Shown one piece after another: positions 25,141 to 35,187 of a DNA stretch of 64,000 nt (positions within the stretch are counted from its first letter, which is position 1; each line of letters starts with the position of its first letter). Origin of the DNA: Burkholderia pyrrocinia (GTDB lineage: Bacteria > Pseudomonadota > Gammaproteobacteria > Burkholderiales > Burkholderiaceae); NCBI RefSeq assembly GCF_022809715.1, contig NZ_CP094459.1, positions 2,604,001-2,668,000 of the forward strand. Reading direction: 5' to 3'. The position numbers and the translations under genes are program-made. The notes under the pieces were generated by a model, which was not told the DNA's origin, searched no databases, and was given only the letters and a program-made list of their open reading frames with translations.

Positions 25141-25422
25141 TCAATTCGACACGCGCTTCGGCGCGACGCCGCCGACGCAGCGGTCGTCGCGATACAGCGC
25201 CCACTCCTCGCACACGCGGCCATCCTTGAACATGCACATCCCGACCTGCCCGCTCGGCAGGCTGCGGATCACGTGGCGACCGCCGAGCTTCTCGCAGTTG
25301 ACCGACGCGGGATTGGCGAGCGCGGCCTGCGCGGGCGGCTGTTGCCCCGGCGGCAGCGGTTGGGCGAACGCGCCGGGCGCAGTCAGCGCCAGCGCACAGA
25401 TGACGACCAGACGGACGGACAT
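25141..25422 (-). CDS. DUF333 family secreted small protein
   Basis: 93 residues. It has a signal peptide (MSVRLVVICALALTAPGAFA, cleavage after Ala-20 or so). After a Pro/Gln-rich spacer comes the DUF333 domain: NPASVNCEKLGGRHVIRS, then QVGMCMFKDGRVCEEWALYR and a final Cys. The four or so cysteines could form disulfides in the periplasm. The family is sometimes called putative hemolysin without evidence; function is unknown. ATG 25422 is preceded by GAGGAG-type sequence and is the start. Confidence 0.88.
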   Translation of the reverse strand: MSVRLVVICALALTAPGAFAQPLPPGQQPPAQAALANPASVNCEKLGGRHVIRSLPSGQVGMCMFKDGRVCEEWALYRDDRCVGGVAPKRVSN

Positions 25423-25580
25423 TGCACGCTCCTCGTTTTTGTTCGCGGAACGGTCAGCATAACGGGGAATCCGCGGCCGGTGTGCAAGGCCGGCGCCGGC
25501 CGCGCGACTGTCGCGCCGGCGCAACCCTGCCCGCGCGCGGCGTCACGCCAGCCCGGGCGGCCGCCGCCGTGCGGTGCCCG

Positions 25581-26279
25581 TCACGCGGCGCCGACCAGCC
25601 GGTAGCCGACGCCCGTCTCGGTGACGATGTACTCGGGCTGTGTCGGGTCGCGCTCGAGCTTCTGGCGCAGGTGCGCCATGTAGATGCGCAGGTAGTGATG
25701 GCTCTCGACGTGCGACGGCCCCCACACGTCGCGCAGCAACTGGCGGTGCGTAAGCACGCGCCCCGCGTGCCGCACGAGCGTCGCAAGCAGCCGGTATTCG
25801 AGCGGCGTCAGATGCACGATCTCGCCGTCGCGCCACACCTGGCGCAGCGCGAGATCAACGGTCACGGTGCCGAAGCTCACCTTCGGCGTCTCGTTCGCGC
25901 CGCCCTGGTTGCGCCGGCGCAATTGCGCGCGGATCCGCGCGCGCAGTTCGGACACGCCGAACGGCTTGGTCAGGTAGTCGTCGGCGCCCGCGTCGAGCGC
26001 CGCGACCTTCTCGTCTTCCTGCGTGCGCGCGGACAGCACGATCACCGGCACCTCGGACCAGCCGCGCAGCTCGCGGATCACGTCGAGGCCATCGGTATCG
26101 GGCAGGCCGAGGTCGACGATCACGAGATCGGGCTTGCGCGTCGCCGCGTCGATCAGCCCCTGCTTGCCCGTCTCGGCCTCGAACACGGCGATGTCCTCCT
26201 CCTCGAGCGCGGCGCGCACGAAGCGGCGGATCTGCTTTTCGTCCTCGATCAGGACAACGGTCAGGCTGGGTTCACTCAT
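25581..26279 (-). CDS. kdpE: Kdp response regulator KdpE
   Basis: 232 residues of OmpR/PhoB class. The receiver domain has the acidic pocket IEDEKQ, the phosphoacceptor Asp-56 in VIVDLGLPDTDGLD, and the switch Lys in DDYLTKPFG. The C-terminal winged helix includes LTPLEYRLLATLVRHAGRVL and ESHHYLRIYMAHLRQKLE. It activates kdpFABC in response to K+ limitation or osmotic stress. It overlaps the end of kdpD by 8 bases. Confidence 0.97.
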   Translation of the reverse strand: MSEPSLTVVLIEDEKQIRRFVRAALEEEDIAVFEAETGKQGLIDAATRKPDLVIVDLGLPDTDGLDVIRELRGWSEVPVIVLSARTQEDEKVAALDAGADDYLTKPFGVSELRARIRAQLRRRNQGGANETPKVSFGTVTVDLALRQVWRDGEIVHLTPLEYRLLATLVRHAGRVLTHRQLLRDVWGPSHVESHHYLRIYMAHLRQKLERDPTQPEYIVTETGVGYRLVGAA

Positions 26280-29115
26280 GGTCTGGCAATGGCTCGGATG
26301 GGGACGATGCGCTCGGCACGTCGGATTCGTCGTCGGGCACGGCGGGCGCGGCCGGCGGCGTCTCGACCGGCAGCGTGAACCAGAAGCGCGCGCCCGTCAC
26401 GCGGCCGTCGGGCGCGGTGCGGTTGAGCGCGCCGATTCTACCGCCGTGCGCCTCGACGATCGCGCGGCAGATCGCGAGGCCGAGCCCGATGCCCGGCGTC
26501 GCCGATTCCTTCTCGCCGCGCGTGAACTTGTCGAAGATCCGCGTTTCCATGCCGGCCGGCAGGCCCGGGCCGTAATCGTCGACGTGCACGCGCACGAACG
26601 GCAGCCCGTCGTCGGTCACGCGCTCCGCGCCGATCTCGAGCGGCGTGTCGGGCGGCGTGTACTTCGCCGCGTTCTCGAACAGGTTGGTGAACAGGCGTTC
26701 CATCAGCACCGCGTCCATCTGCAGCAGCGGCAGGTCGGCCGGCAGCGACACGCGCGCGGGATGGCGCGCGAGCACGCGCTTGCACGCGGCGAGCGCGGCG
26801 CCGACGGTTTCCTCGAGCAGCGACCACTGGCGCTTGAGCTGCAGGCTGCCGGCCTGCAGCCGCGCCATGTCGAGCAGGTTCGTGACGATGCCCGTCATCC
26901 GCAGCGCCTCGTCGTGGATCGCGTCGACGAGTTCGCCCTCGCGCTGCGCGAAGCGTTCGGCCGCCGCGGCGTCGCCGCCCTGCGCGGCCGCGCGCCCGTT
27001 CGCGAGCATCGACGAGAAGCCGACGATCGTCGTGAGCGGCGTGCGCAGGTCGTGCGAGATCGCCGACAGCAGCGAGTTGCGCAGCCGCTCGGATTCCATG
27101 TTCACGAGCGCGTCGCGCGCGATCTCGACGTAGTGCACGCGCTCCAGCGCAAGCGCGATCTGCGCGGCGAATGCGTCGAGCATCCGCTGCTGCTCGGGCA
27201 CCTCGAGCTCGCGCGGCTCGCGCGACACGACCGCGAGCACGCCGCGCGTGCGCATCGGCGCCTTCAGCGGCAGGTACAGCGCGGCCGTTGCGGGCAGCGT
27301 GTCGGTGCCGCGGCCGGCCGGCTTCTGCTGGTCGTACACCCACTGGCCGACGTCGCTGTCGAGATCGGCGCCCGTCAGCGTGACGGCCGCGTCGGGCTCC
27401 TCGATCTTCTGGCGCACCTTGTCCGCGCTGTCGGGCAGCAGGAACGCGACACGCGCGCGAAACACCTCGCCCACGTGGCGGCTGCCGATCTCGACGATCT
27501 GCTCGGTCGTCAGCGCCGCGCCCAGCTCGCGCGCCATCGCATAGATCGCGCCGGTGCGGCGCTCGCGGCGCTGCGCGATGCTCGCCTGGCGCGTCAGCGT
27601 CGACGTCAGGTGACTGATCACGAGCGACGTCAGCAGCATTCCGAAGAAGGTCAGCAGGTATTGCGTGTCGCTGACCGAGAACGACATGCGCGGCGGCACG
27701 AAGAAGAAATCGAATGCGGCCACCGACAGGAACGACTGCAGCACGCCCGGGCCGCGCCCGAGCCGCACGGCCGAAAACACGACGCCGAGCAGGTACAGCA
27801 TCACGAGGTTCGTGAGGTCGAGCCGCTCGGACACGACGTTTGCGACGACGGTGATCGCCGCGCAGATCGCGGCCGCGTACACGTAGTGCCGCGGCGGCGA
27901 ACGATGCGTGCCGAACTTCGCGAACGCATCGCGCCAGTCGCGCGCACGCGGGTCGAGCGGCGCCGCGCGCGCCTCGTCGCTCGCGGACGCACGGATCAGC
28001 ATCAGGTCGACGTCGCCCGCGCGTTCGGCAAGCTGCTCGCCGAACGGCCGCGCGAAGCGGCGCATGAGCCCGACCTTCGGCGAGCCGCCCGCGACGATCT
28101 TCGACACGTTGCGCACCTTCGCATAGCCGATCAGCGCGGCGACCGCGTCGCCGCCGGCGAGCGTGGCCGTTTCCGCGCCGAGTTCGGCCGCGAGCTTCAG
28201 CGCATCGAGCGTGCGCTGCCGCTGCGCGTCGGGCAGCCGCTGCAGGCGCGGCGTCTCGACATACACGGCGATCCAGTCGGCCTTCAGGCTCGCGGCGAGC
28301 CTCGCGGCCGCGCGCACGAGCGTCGGCGCTTCGGCGCCCGGACCGACGCACACGAGCAGCCGCTCGCGCGCCTGCCAGATGCGCTGGATCGAACGGTCGG
28401 CGCGGTATTCGCGCATCTGCGCATCGACGCGATCGGCCGTGCGCCGCAGCGCCAGCTCGCGCAGCGCGATCAGGTTGCCCTTGCGGAAGAAGTTGCGCAC
28501 CGCGCGCTCGGCCTGCTGCGCGAGATAGACCTTGCCGTCGCGCATCCGCTCGAGCAGTTCCTCGGCCGGCAGGTCGACGAGCGTGACTTCGTCGGCCGCG
28601 TCGAACACGCGATCGGGCACGGTCTCCCACACGCGGATGCCGGTGATCGCACCGACCACGTCGTTCAGGCTTTCGAGGTGCTGGACATTGACGGTCGTAT
28701 ACACGTCGATGCCCGCGTCGAGCAGTTCGTAGACGTCCTGCCAGCGCTTCAGGTGCCGTGCGCCCTGCACGTTCGAATGCGCGAGTTCGTCGACGAGGAT
28801 CAGTTGCGGCTGGCGCGCGAGCGCGCCATCGAGATCGAATTCGGCGAGCGTGCGGCCGCGATAGTCGATGCGCGCGAGCGGCAGCACGTCGAGGCCGTCG
28901 AGCAGCGCGGCGGTTTCGCCGCGGCCGTGGGTTTCGACGATGCCGACGACGACGTCGACGCCGTCCTGCAGGCGCTGGCGCGCGGCCTGCAGCATCGCGT
29001 AGGTCTTGCCGACGCCGGCCGATGCGCCGAAGAAGATCTTGAGCTGGCCGCGCCGCTGCTTTTCTTCGTCTCGCTGCAGCTTGTCGAGGAGTTGGTCTGG
29101 ATCGGGACGGTTCAT
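26272..29115 (-). CDS. kdpD: Kdp sensor histidine kinase KdpD
   Basis: 947 residues, full length. Domains in order: KdpD nucleotide-binding domain with Walker A GASAGVGKTYAML (~residues 30-42) and VDELAHSNVQGARH; a universal-stress-protein-like domain (~250-370); four membrane segments (~400-500, DUF4118 type); a GAF domain; the HisKA box AISHDLRTPLTTIVGFSS with His near 686; and an ATPase domain with NLFENAAKY and GIGLGLAICRAIVEAHGGRI. It is separated from kdpC by 164 bases that carry two hairpins and overlaps kdpE by 8 bases. It ends with an acidic Asp/Ser/Pro tail. Confidence 0.97.
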   Translation of the reverse strand: MNRPDPDQLLDKLQRDEEKQRRGQLKIFFGASAGVGKTYAMLQAARQRLQDGVDVVVGIVETHGRGETAALLDGLDVLPLARIDYRGRTLAEFDLDGALARQPQLILVDELAHSNVQGARHLKRWQDVYELLDAGIDVYTTVNVQHLESLNDVVGAITGIRVWETVPDRVFDAADEVTLVDLPAEELLERMRDGKVYLAQQAERAVRNFFRKGNLIALRELALRRTADRVDAQMREYRADRSIQRIWQARERLLVCVGPGAEAPTLVRAAARLAASLKADWIAVYVETPRLQRLPDAQRQRTLDALKLAAELGAETATLAGGDAVAALIGYAKVRNVSKIVAGGSPKVGLMRRFARPFGEQLAERAGDVDLMLIRASASDEARAAPLDPRARDWRDAFAKFGTHRSPPRHYVYAAAICAAITVVANVVSERLDLTNLVMLYLLGVVFSAVRLGRGPGVLQSFLSVAAFDFFFVPPRMSFSVSDTQYLLTFFGMLLTSLVISHLTSTLTRQASIAQRRERRTGAIYAMARELGAALTTEQIVEIGSRHVGEVFRARVAFLLPDSADKVRQKIEEPDAAVTLTGADLDSDVGQWVYDQQKPAGRGTDTLPATAALYLPLKAPMRTRGVLAVVSREPRELEVPEQQRMLDAFAAQIALALERVHYVEIARDALVNMESERLRNSLLSAISHDLRTPLTTIVGFSSMLANGRAAAQGGDAAAAERFAQREGELVDAIHDEALRMTGIVTNLLDMARLQAGSLQLKRQWSLLEETVGAALAACKRVLARHPARVSLPADLPLLQMDAVLMERLFTNLFENAAKYTPPDTPLEIGAERVTDDGLPFVRVHVDDYGPGLPAGMETRIFDKFTRGEKESATPGIGLGLAICRAIVEAHGGRIGALNRTAPDGRVTGARFWFTLPVETPPAAPAVPDDESDVPSASSPSEPLPDHE

Positions 29116-29188
29116 GCGTCAGGAAAGCGGAGCGCCCGGATGCGCGCGAGTACGAGCATTGTTGTTCCAAATCGCCGCAAAAGGCAAA

Positions 29189-29244
29189 GACGGCGCATGC
29201 GCCGTCGGGAAAATGTGCGTCCGGCGCGGCTCACGCCGCGCCGG
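29189..29244 (-). other. Two strong hairpins between kdpC and kdpD
   Basis: GACGGCGCATGCGCCGTC (29189-29206) is a perfect 18-base palindrome. 29221-29229 and 29236-29244 form a perfect 9-bp stem (CCGGCGCGG / CCGCGCCGG). Neither has a run of T on the transcript strand. They may cause partial termination or protect mRNA, lowering kdpDE expression relative to kdpFABC. Confidence 0.6.
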
Positions 29245-29279
29245 GCACCGGTTGCCGGGCCTGGAGCCCGGATGCGCGA

Positions 29280-29861
29280 TCAGTGCGCGGCCTGCGCCGC
29301 GTCGAGCGCGAGGTTCAGCTTCAGCACGTTCACGCGCGGCTCGCCGAGCACGCCGAACTGGCGGGCCGTCGTGTTCGCGGCGACGAGTTGCGCGACCGCG
29401 TCGGGCGCCAGGTTGCGCGCCTTCGCGACCCGCTCGACCTGGTATGCGGCGGCGGCCGGCGTGATCTCCGGATCGAGGCCGCTCGCCGACGCCGTCACGA
29501 GGTCGACCGGCACGGGCTTCGACATGTCGGTGCCGGCATCGCGCAGCGCGGCGATGCGCCCCTTCACCTGGTCGGCGAGCGACGGGTTCAGCGGGCCGAG
29601 GTTCGAGCCGCCGGAACCGGTCGCGTTGTACGGCATCGGCGCCGTGGCCGACAGCCGGCCCCAGAAGTACTTCGGCGCATCGAACGGCTGGCCGATCAGC
29701 GCGGAGCCGACCGCCTTGCCGTCCTTCTCGATCAGGCTGCCGTTCGCCTGCGACGGGAACACGGCCTGGCCGAACACGGTCATCACGGCCGGATACGCGA
29801 GCCCCGTCACCGCGGCAAGCACGACAAAGAGCACGACGAGCGGACGAATCAACGTTTTCAT
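29280..29861 (-). CDS. kdpC: K+-transporting ATPase subunit C
   Basis: 193 residues. One N-terminal membrane helix ([20 protein letters not shown]) is followed by a periplasmic domain with [20 protein letters not shown] and [20 protein letters not shown], the conserved KdpC signatures. It stabilises the KdpA/KdpB complex. It starts 18 bases after kdpB stops. Confidence 0.97.
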   Translation of the reverse strand: MKTLIRPLVVLFVVLAAVTGLAYPAVMTVFGQAVFPSQANGSLIEKDGKAVGSALIGQPFDAPKYFWGRLSATAPMPYNATGSGGSNLGPLNPSLADQVKGRIAALRDAGTDMSKPVPVDLVTASASGLDPEITPAAAAYQVERVAKARNLAPDAVAQLVAANTTARQFGVLGEPRVNVLKLNLALDAAQAAH

Positions 29862-29879
29862 GATGTTTCCTTCAGGACC

Positions 29880-31964
29880 TCAGGCCCAGCCGAGTGCGGC
29901 GAGCGTCATGTCGATCAGCTTGATGAACGGGAACGGCAGCAGCAAGCCGCCGAGGCCGTACACGAGCAGGTTGCGGCGCAGCAGCGACGCGGCGCCGAGC
30001 GGCCGGTACGTGACGCCCTTCAGCGCGAGCGGGATCAGCGCGACGATGATCAGCGCGTTGAAGATCACCGCCGACAGGATCGCGGACGCCGGCGACGTCA
30101 GGTGCATGATGTCGAGCACGCGCAACTGCGGGTACGTCGTCACGAACGCGGCCGGGATGATCGCGAAGTACTTCGCGATGTCGTTCGCGATCGAGAACGT
30201 CGTCAGCGAACCGCGCGTCATCAGCATCTGCTTGCCGATCTCGACGATCTCGATCAGCTTCGTCGGGTTCGAATCGAGGTCGACCATGTTGCCCGCTTCC
30301 TTCGCGGCCTGCGTGCCCGTGTTCATCGCGACCGCCACGTCGGCCTGCGCGAGCGCCGGCGCGTCGTTGGTGCCGTCGCCCGTCATCGCGACGAGGCGCC
30401 CCGCCGCCTGGTGCTCGCGGATCGTCGCGAGCTTGGTTTCCGGCGTCGCTTCCGCGAGGAAATCGTCGACGCCCGCTTCCGCCGCGATCGCCGCGGCCGT
30501 CAGCCGGTTGTCGCCCGTCACCATCACGGTCTTGATGCCCATCTTGCGCAGTTCCGCGAAGCGCTCCTTGATGCCGCCCTTCACGATGTCCTTCAGCTCG
30601 ATCACGCCGAGCACGCGCGCCGCCCCTTCATGCAGGTCGGCCACGACGAGCGGCGTGCTGCCGCGGCGCGCGACGTCGTCGACCGCGCGGCGCACTTCTT
30701 CCGGGAAGCGGCTGCCGTGCGTCTCGACGTAGCGGCGGATCGCGTCGGCCGCGCCCTTGCGGATCTCGCGGCCGGGCAGGTCGACGCCGCTCATCCGGGT
30801 CTGCGCGGAGAAGCCGAGGAACGTCGCGTGCAATTGCCCCATGTCGCGCTGGCGAATGTTGAAGCGCTCCTTCGCGAGCACGACGATGCTGCGGCCTTCC
30901 GGCGTTTCGTCGGCGAGCGACGACAGTTGCGCGGCGTCGGCCAGCGCTTCCTCGGTCACGCCCGGCGCGGGCACGAACATCGACGCCTGGCGGTTGCCGA
31001 GCGTGATCGTGCCGGTCTTGTCGAGCAGCAGCACGTCGACGTCGCCGGCCGCTTCCACCGCGCGGCCCGACGTCGCGATCACGTTCGCCTGCATCATCCG
31101 GCTCATCCCCGCCACGCCGATCGCGGACAGCAGGCCGCCGATCGTCGTCGGGATCAGGCACACGAGCAGCGCGACGAGCGCGGTGATCGTCACCACGTGG
31201 CCGGCCTTCATCGCGTCGACCGCGAACGTCGAGAACGGCAGCAGCGTCGCGGTCGCGAGCAGCATCACGATCGTCAGCGCGACGAGCAGGATCGTCAGCG
31301 CGATCTCGTTCGGCGTCTTCTTGCGCTTCGCGCCTTCGACCATCGCGATCATCCGGTCGAGGAACGCCTCGCCGGGGTTCGCGGTGACCCTGACGACGAT
31401 CCAGTCGGACAGCACGCGCGTGCCGCCCGTCACCGACGAGAAGTCGCCGCCCGATTCGCGGATCACCGGCGCGGATTCGCCGGTGATCGCCGATTCGTCG
31501 ACCGACGCAACGCCGTCGACGACCTCGCCGTCGGCCGGGATCACGTCGCCGGTCTCGACGAGCACGATGTCACCCTTGCGCAGGTCGGATGCGGTCGTGA
31601 CGCGGATCGGCGACTTCGGATGCGGCTCGTTGAGCTTCTTCGCCATCACGTCCTTCTTCGCGCTGCGCAGCGATGCGGCCTGCGCCTTCGAGCGCCCTTC
31701 GGCGAGCGCTTCGGCGAAGTTCGCGAACAGCACCGTGAACCACAGCCACAGCGCGATCGCGAGGATGAAGCCCGCGGGCGCCTCGGCCTGGCCGGCAAGC
31801 GCCGCGATCCACAGGATTGTGGTCAGGATGCTGCCGACGTACACGCAGAACATCACCGGGTTGCGGAACTGCGTGCGCGGCGTGAGTTTCTTGAACGAAT
31901 CCACGATCGCCGGGCGCAGCAGCGCCGGATCGAACATGGATCGTGTTGCGGAATGTTGAGTCAT
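29880..31964 (-). CDS. kdpB: K+-transporting P-type ATPase subunit B (catalytic)
   Basis: 694 residues. The phosphorylation site is DKTGTIT (Asp near residue 313), the actuator motif is ITGESAPV (TGES), and the hinge [10 protein letters not shown] is near 530. [20 protein letters not shown] is typical of KdpB. It hydrolyses ATP to drive K+ uptake through KdpA. It lies 54 bases after kdpA. The ribosome-binding region before its ATG 31964 is made of three tandem 9-bp purine-rich repeats. Confidence 0.98.
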   Translation of the reverse strand: MTQHSATRSMFDPALLRPAIVDSFKKLTPRTQFRNPVMFCVYVGSILTTILWIAALAGQAEAPAGFILAIALWLWFTVLFANFAEALAEGRSKAQAASLRSAKKDVMAKKLNEPHPKSPIRVTTASDLRKGDIVLVETGDVIPADGEVVDGVASVDESAITGESAPVIRESGGDFSSVTGGTRVLSDWIVVRVTANPGEAFLDRMIAMVEGAKRKKTPNEIALTILLVALTIVMLLATATLLPFSTFAVDAMKAGHVVTITALVALLVCLIPTTIGGLLSAIGVAGMSRMMQANVIATSGRAVEAAGDVDVLLLDKTGTITLGNRQASMFVPAPGVTEEALADAAQLSSLADETPEGRSIVVLAKERFNIRQRDMGQLHATFLGFSAQTRMSGVDLPGREIRKGAADAIRRYVETHGSRFPEEVRRAVDDVARRGSTPLVVADLHEGAARVLGVIELKDIVKGGIKERFAELRKMGIKTVMVTGDNRLTAAAIAAEAGVDDFLAEATPETKLATIREHQAAGRLVAMTGDGTNDAPALAQADVAVAMNTGTQAAKEAGNMVDLDSNPTKLIEIVEIGKQMLMTRGSLTTFSIANDIAKYFAIIPAAFVTTYPQLRVLDIMHLTSPASAILSAVIFNALIIVALIPLALKGVTYRPLGAASLLRRNLLVYGLGGLLLPFPFIKLIDMTLAALGWA

Positions 31965-31969
31965 TGCGA

Positions 31970-31996
31970 TCTCTTCAATCTCTTCAGTCTTTTCAA
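31970..31996 (-). repeat. Three 9-bp repeats in the kdpB ribosome-binding region
   Basis: On the transcript strand TTGAAAAGA, CTGAAGAGA and TTGAAGAGA lie end to end, finishing five bases before the kdpB ATG. Each copy contains a GAAGAGA-like weak Shine-Dalgarno, so copy number could affect kdpB translation. Confidence 0.75.
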
Positions 31997-32018
31997 TGTG
32001 TGACCATGCGGGCGCGCG

Positions 32019-33824
32019 TCACGCGCCCAGCCACATCATCAGGTGCTCGACGCCAGGGCCGAGCGCTAGCGCCGGCACGTAGGTCAGCGCGCCCACCAGC
32101 AGCACGGTGCCGAGCAGCAGCACGACGAACAGCGGACCGTGCGTCGGCAGCGTGCCGCTCGTCACCGCGATGCGCTTCTTCGCGGCGAGCGAGCCGGCGA
32201 TCGCCAGCACCGGCACGATCGTGCCGAAGCGGCCGAACCACATCGCGATCGCGGTCATCCAGTTGTAGAACGGCGTGCCGACCGTCAGGCCCGCGAACGC
32301 GCTGCCGTTGTTGTTCGCGGCCGAACTGAACGCGTACAGGATTTCCGAGAAGCCGTGCGGGCCCGGGTTCGCGATGCCGGCCTTGCCCGCATCGGCGAGC
32401 ACGGCGATCGACGTGCCGACCAGCACCAGCAGCGGCGTGAGCAGCACGACGATCGACACCATCTTCATCTCGTACGACTCGATCTTCTTGCCGACGTACT
32501 CCGGCGTGCGGCCGATCATCAGGCCGGCGACGAACACCGCGAGCAGCGCGAACACGAGCATCCCGTAGAGGCCCGAGCCGACCCCGCCATAGACCACCTC
32601 GCCGAGCTGCATCAGCAGCATCGGCACGAGGCCGCCGAGCGGCGTCAGCGAATCGTGCATCGTGTCGACCGCGCCGCACGACGCGGCCGTCGTCGCGACC
32701 GTGAAGATGCCGGTCTGCGCGATCCCGAAGCGGGTTTCCTTCCCTTCCATGTTGCCGCCCGACTGCAGCGCGTTCGCCGACTGGTCGACGTGCAGCGCGG
32801 CGAGCGTCGGGTTGCCGCCCTGCTCGGCGCTCACCTCGACGCCGACCGCGACCGCGAACGCGACCGTCATCGCCGCGAGCACGGCGATACCCTGCCGGCG
32901 ATCGCCGATCACGCGGCCGAACACGAGGCACAGCGCGGCCGGGATGATCAGGATCGCGAAGATCTGGATGAAGTTCGCGAACGGCGTCGGATTCTCGTAC
33001 GGATGCGCGGAGTTCGCGTTGAAGAAGCCGCCGCCGTTGGTGCCGAGCATCTTGATCGCTTCCTGCGACGCGACCGGGCCCATCGCGAGCGTCTGCTTCG
33101 TGAGCGGGGTCGGCACCGTCACCGGAGCGCCCTTGTCGTCCTTCACCGGGTTGCCCTGCGCATCAAGCTTCGGCGCCGCATAGGTGCTCGCCTGCAGCAC
33201 CGGCACGTCCTGGTACGCCTTCATGTTCTGGATCACGCCCTGGCTCATCAGCAGCGCGGCGACGATCATCGACATCGGCACGAGCACGTACATCGTCACG
33301 CGCGTGAGGTCGACCCAGAAGTTGCCGATGGTCTGCGCGGTGTGGCGCGCGAAGCCGCGGACCAGCGCGATCACGACGACGATGCCGGTCGCCGCCGACA
33401 GGAAGTTCTGCACGGTCAGGCCGAGCATCTGCGTCAGGTAGCTGACGGTCTGCTCCGGCGTGTAGTCCTGCCAGTTCGTGTTGGTGACGAAGCTGACGGC
33501 CGTGTTGAACGCGCCGTCGACCGTCATCGCGCCGAACTGCTGCGGGTTGCCGGGCAGGAAACCCTGCAGGCGCAGCAGGCCGTAAAGGAACAATGCGCCG
33601 AGCGCGTTGAACGCGATCGTCGCGATCGCGTACTGCTTCCAGCTCATCTCGCTGCCGGCGTCGACGCCGGCGATGCGGTACAGCGCGCGTTCGAGCGGCC
33701 CGAACACGCGCACGACGCGCGAGCTGCCGTCCATCACCGCCGTCAGGTAGCGCGCGACCGGTACGGCCGCCGCCAGCAGCACGACGATGAACAGCAGCAT
33801 CTGCAACAGGTTGTTCGCGTTCAT
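32019..33824 (-). CDS. kdpA: K+-transporting ATPase subunit A (K+ channel-like)
   Basis: 601 residues with about ten membrane helices. It carries the degenerate selectivity-filter loops of KdpA, for example [21 protein letters not shown] [40 protein letters not shown] and [13 protein letters not shown]. It forms the K+ entry path of the Kdp complex. ATG 33824 overlaps the kdpF stop (ATGA); the longer frame to 33959 reads through kdpF out of frame and is rejected. Confidence 0.98.
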   Translation of the reverse strand: MNANNLLQMLLFIVVLLAAAVPVARYLTAVMDGSSRVVRVFGPLERALYRIAGVDAGSEMSWKQYAIATIAFNALGALFLYGLLRLQGFLPGNPQQFGAMTVDGAFNTAVSFVTNTNWQDYTPEQTVSYLTQMLGLTVQNFLSAATGIVVVIALVRGFARHTAQTIGNFWVDLTRVTMYVLVPMSMIVAALLMSQGVIQNMKAYQDVPVLQASTYAAPKLDAQGNPVKDDKGAPVTVPTPLTKQTLAMGPVASQEAIKMLGTNGGGFFNANSAHPYENPTPFANFIQIFAILIIPAALCLVFGRVIGDRRQGIAVLAAMTVAFAVAVGVEVSAEQGGNPTLAALHVDQSANALQSGGNMEGKETRFGIAQTGIFTVATTAASCGAVDTMHDSLTPLGGLVPMLLMQLGEVVYGGVGSGLYGMLVFALLAVFVAGLMIGRTPEYVGKKIESYEMKMVSIVVLLTPLLVLVGTSIAVLADAGKAGIANPGPHGFSEILYAFSSAANNNGSAFAGLTVGTPFYNWMTAIAMWFGRFGTIVPVLAIAGSLAAKKRIAVTSGTLPTHGPLFVVLLLGTVLLVGALTYVPALALGPGVEHLMMWLGA

Positions 33825-33913
33825 TCGATGTCCTCCGCGCGCAGCAGCGCAAAGACGAGATACGCGAACAGCAGGGCTGTCGATGCGCCCGCCAGCCAAA
33901 GCATCCAGGTCAT
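33821..33913 (-). CDS. kdpF: K+-transporting ATPase subunit F (30 residues)
   Basis: Too short for routine ORF lists. It reads [20 protein letters not shown] then [10 protein letters not shown]: a single membrane helix ending in the KdpF-typical LLRAE(D/E). Its TGA overlaps the kdpA ATG, and its own ATG overlaps the stop of another small frame upstream. KdpF stabilises the KdpABC complex. Confidence 0.92.
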   Translation of the reverse strand: MTWMLWLAGASTALLFAYLVFALLRAEDIE

Positions 33914-34017
33914 GCTCGCCCCCCGCGACCGTATTGCACGAGCTTCTCGCAACCGGCAACCAAACCGAGGATCAGCACGGTGAAAAGCACCAGGGCGCCG
34001 ATGAATACCCCATCCAT
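33910..34017 (-). CDS. Small membrane peptide, first cistron of the kdp operon (35 residues)
   Basis: From ATG 34017 (GGAG nine bases upstream) a 35-codon frame reads [26 protein letters not shown] and VQYGRGGRA, with one strong membrane helix, a Cys at its end and a basic tail. Its TGA overlaps the kdpF ATG (ATGA), the same coupling used between kdpF and kdpA. It is not KdpF, which follows. Size, position and coupling argue for a real gene, possibly another accessory subunit of Kdp. I do not recognise it as a characterised family. Confidence 0.7.
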   Translation of the reverse strand: MDGVFIGALVLFTVLILGLVAGCEKLVQYGRGGRA

Positions 34018-34098
34018 TTTTGTGTTCTCCGTCGTCGAAATCAGACGACTAGAACCTTATGGGAACGCACGTAAAGGACGGGTCAAAGGTATCGGGGC

Positions 34099-34119
34099 GG
34101 ATGTAAAAAACGTGTAAAC
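34099..34119 (-). promoter_or_regulatory. KdpE-box-like operator upstream of the kdp operon
   Basis: On the transcript strand TTTACAC (34118-34112) and TTTACAT (34107-34101) are direct repeats 11 bases apart, within GTTTTTTACATCCGCCCCG-like sequence that resembles the T-rich KdpE site of E. coli. A third TTTACGT lies at 34076-34070. It is ~85-100 bases before the first small cistron. A clear -10 was not found; TTGACC (near 34085) with CATAAG is the best guess. Confidence 0.55.
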
Positions 34120-34212
34120 GCGAGGCGGGAGGAAAACGGACGCAGGACGGGCGGCGCCGCAGCGCCGCCCGCGAAGGCGCGTGCCGGCATGGCGCCGGCA
34201 CGAAGGGAACGG

Positions 34213-35187
34213 TCAGGGAACGAGGATCGTCGAGCCGGTGGTCTTGCGCGCCTCGAGATCTTCATGCGCGCGGCCGACTTCCGCGAGCGGATAGCGCTGG
34301 TTGATGCTCGTCTTCACCTTGCCCGACAGGATCACGTCGAACAGCTCGGCGGCCGCGGCTTCGAGATCGGCGCGCTTCGCGATGTACGAGAACAGCGTCG
34401 GCCGCGTGAAGAACAGCGAGCCGCGCGACGAGAACTCCTTCGAGTCGATCGGCGGCAGCGGGCCCGACGCGTTGCCGAAGCTGACGAACAGGCCGAGCGG
34501 CGCGAGGCTGTCGAGCGAGCCGATGTAGGTGTCCTTGCCGATCGAATCGTAGACGACCGGCACGCCCGCGCCGTTCGTGATCTCCTTCACGCGCTGCGTG
34601 AAGTTCTCGCGCGTATAGACGACCGGATAGTCGCAGCCGTGCGCCTTCGCCAGCTCGGCTTTCTCGTCGGAGCCGACCGTGCCGATCACGGTCGCACCGA
34701 GCGCCTTCGCCCACTGGCACACGAGCAGGCCGACGCCGCCGGCCGCCGCGTGAATCAGGATCGTGTCGCCGGCCTTTACCGGATACGTGCGGCGCAGCAG
34801 GTAGTGCGCGGTCAGGCCTTGCAGCATCACCGACGCCGCGTCGTCGTAGCTGATGCCGTCCGGCAGCTTCACGAGCCGCTCGGCCGGCATCACGCGCTCC
34901 TGCGCATACGCGCCCGGCGGCTGCCCGACATAGGCGACGCGGTCGCCGACCTTGAGCGCGGTCACGCCGTCGCCGACGGCCGTCACCTCGCCCGCCGCCT
35001 CCATCCCGAGGCCGCCGGGCAGCGGCTGCGGATAGAGGCCCGTGCGGAAATACACGTCGATGTAGTTGAGCCCGACCGCGTGCTGCCGGATGCGGACTTC
35101 GCCCGCCTTCGGCGCGCCGACCTCGACATCGACCCACTTCATCACGTCCGGGCCGCCCGGCTGGTCGTATCGGATTGCTTTCGGCAT
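34213..35187 (-). CDS. NADPH:quinone oxidoreductase (zinc-free MDR family)
   Basis: 324 residues. It has an N-terminal GroES-like domain with GLYPQPLPGGLGMEAAGEVT and the Rossmann motif HAAAGGVGLLVCQWAKALGA (AAxGGVG). The MDR structural-zinc cysteines are absent, as in Qor/zeta-crystallin. It is expected to reduce quinones with NADPH. FTRPTLFSYIAKRADLEAAA near the C terminus is a Qor hallmark. It stands alone between kdp and mgsA; the 177 bases upstream hold nothing I can support. Confidence 0.93.
   Translation of the reverse strand: MPKAIRYDQPGGPDVMKWVDVEVGAPKAGEVRIRQHAVGLNYIDVYFRTGLYPQPLPGGLGMEAAGEVTAVGDGVTALKVGDRVAYVGQPPGAYAQERVMPAERLVKLPDGISYDDAASVMLQGLTAHYLLRRTYPVKAGDTILIHAAAGGVGLLVCQWAKALGATVIGTVGSDEKAELAKAHGCDYPVVYTRENFTQRVKEITNGAGVPVVYDSIGKDTYIGSLDSLAPLGLFVSFGNASGPLPPIDSKEFSSRGSLFFTRPTLFSYIAKRADLEAAAAELFDVILSGKVKTSINQRYPLAEVGRAHEDLEARKTTGSTILVP

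Noticed and set aside
26023..30732. A 1569-codon open frame on the plus strand opposite kdpE-kdpD-kdpC-kdpB
   Set aside because: It spans four well-supported genes on the other strand and has no recognisable domain; shadow of codon bias.
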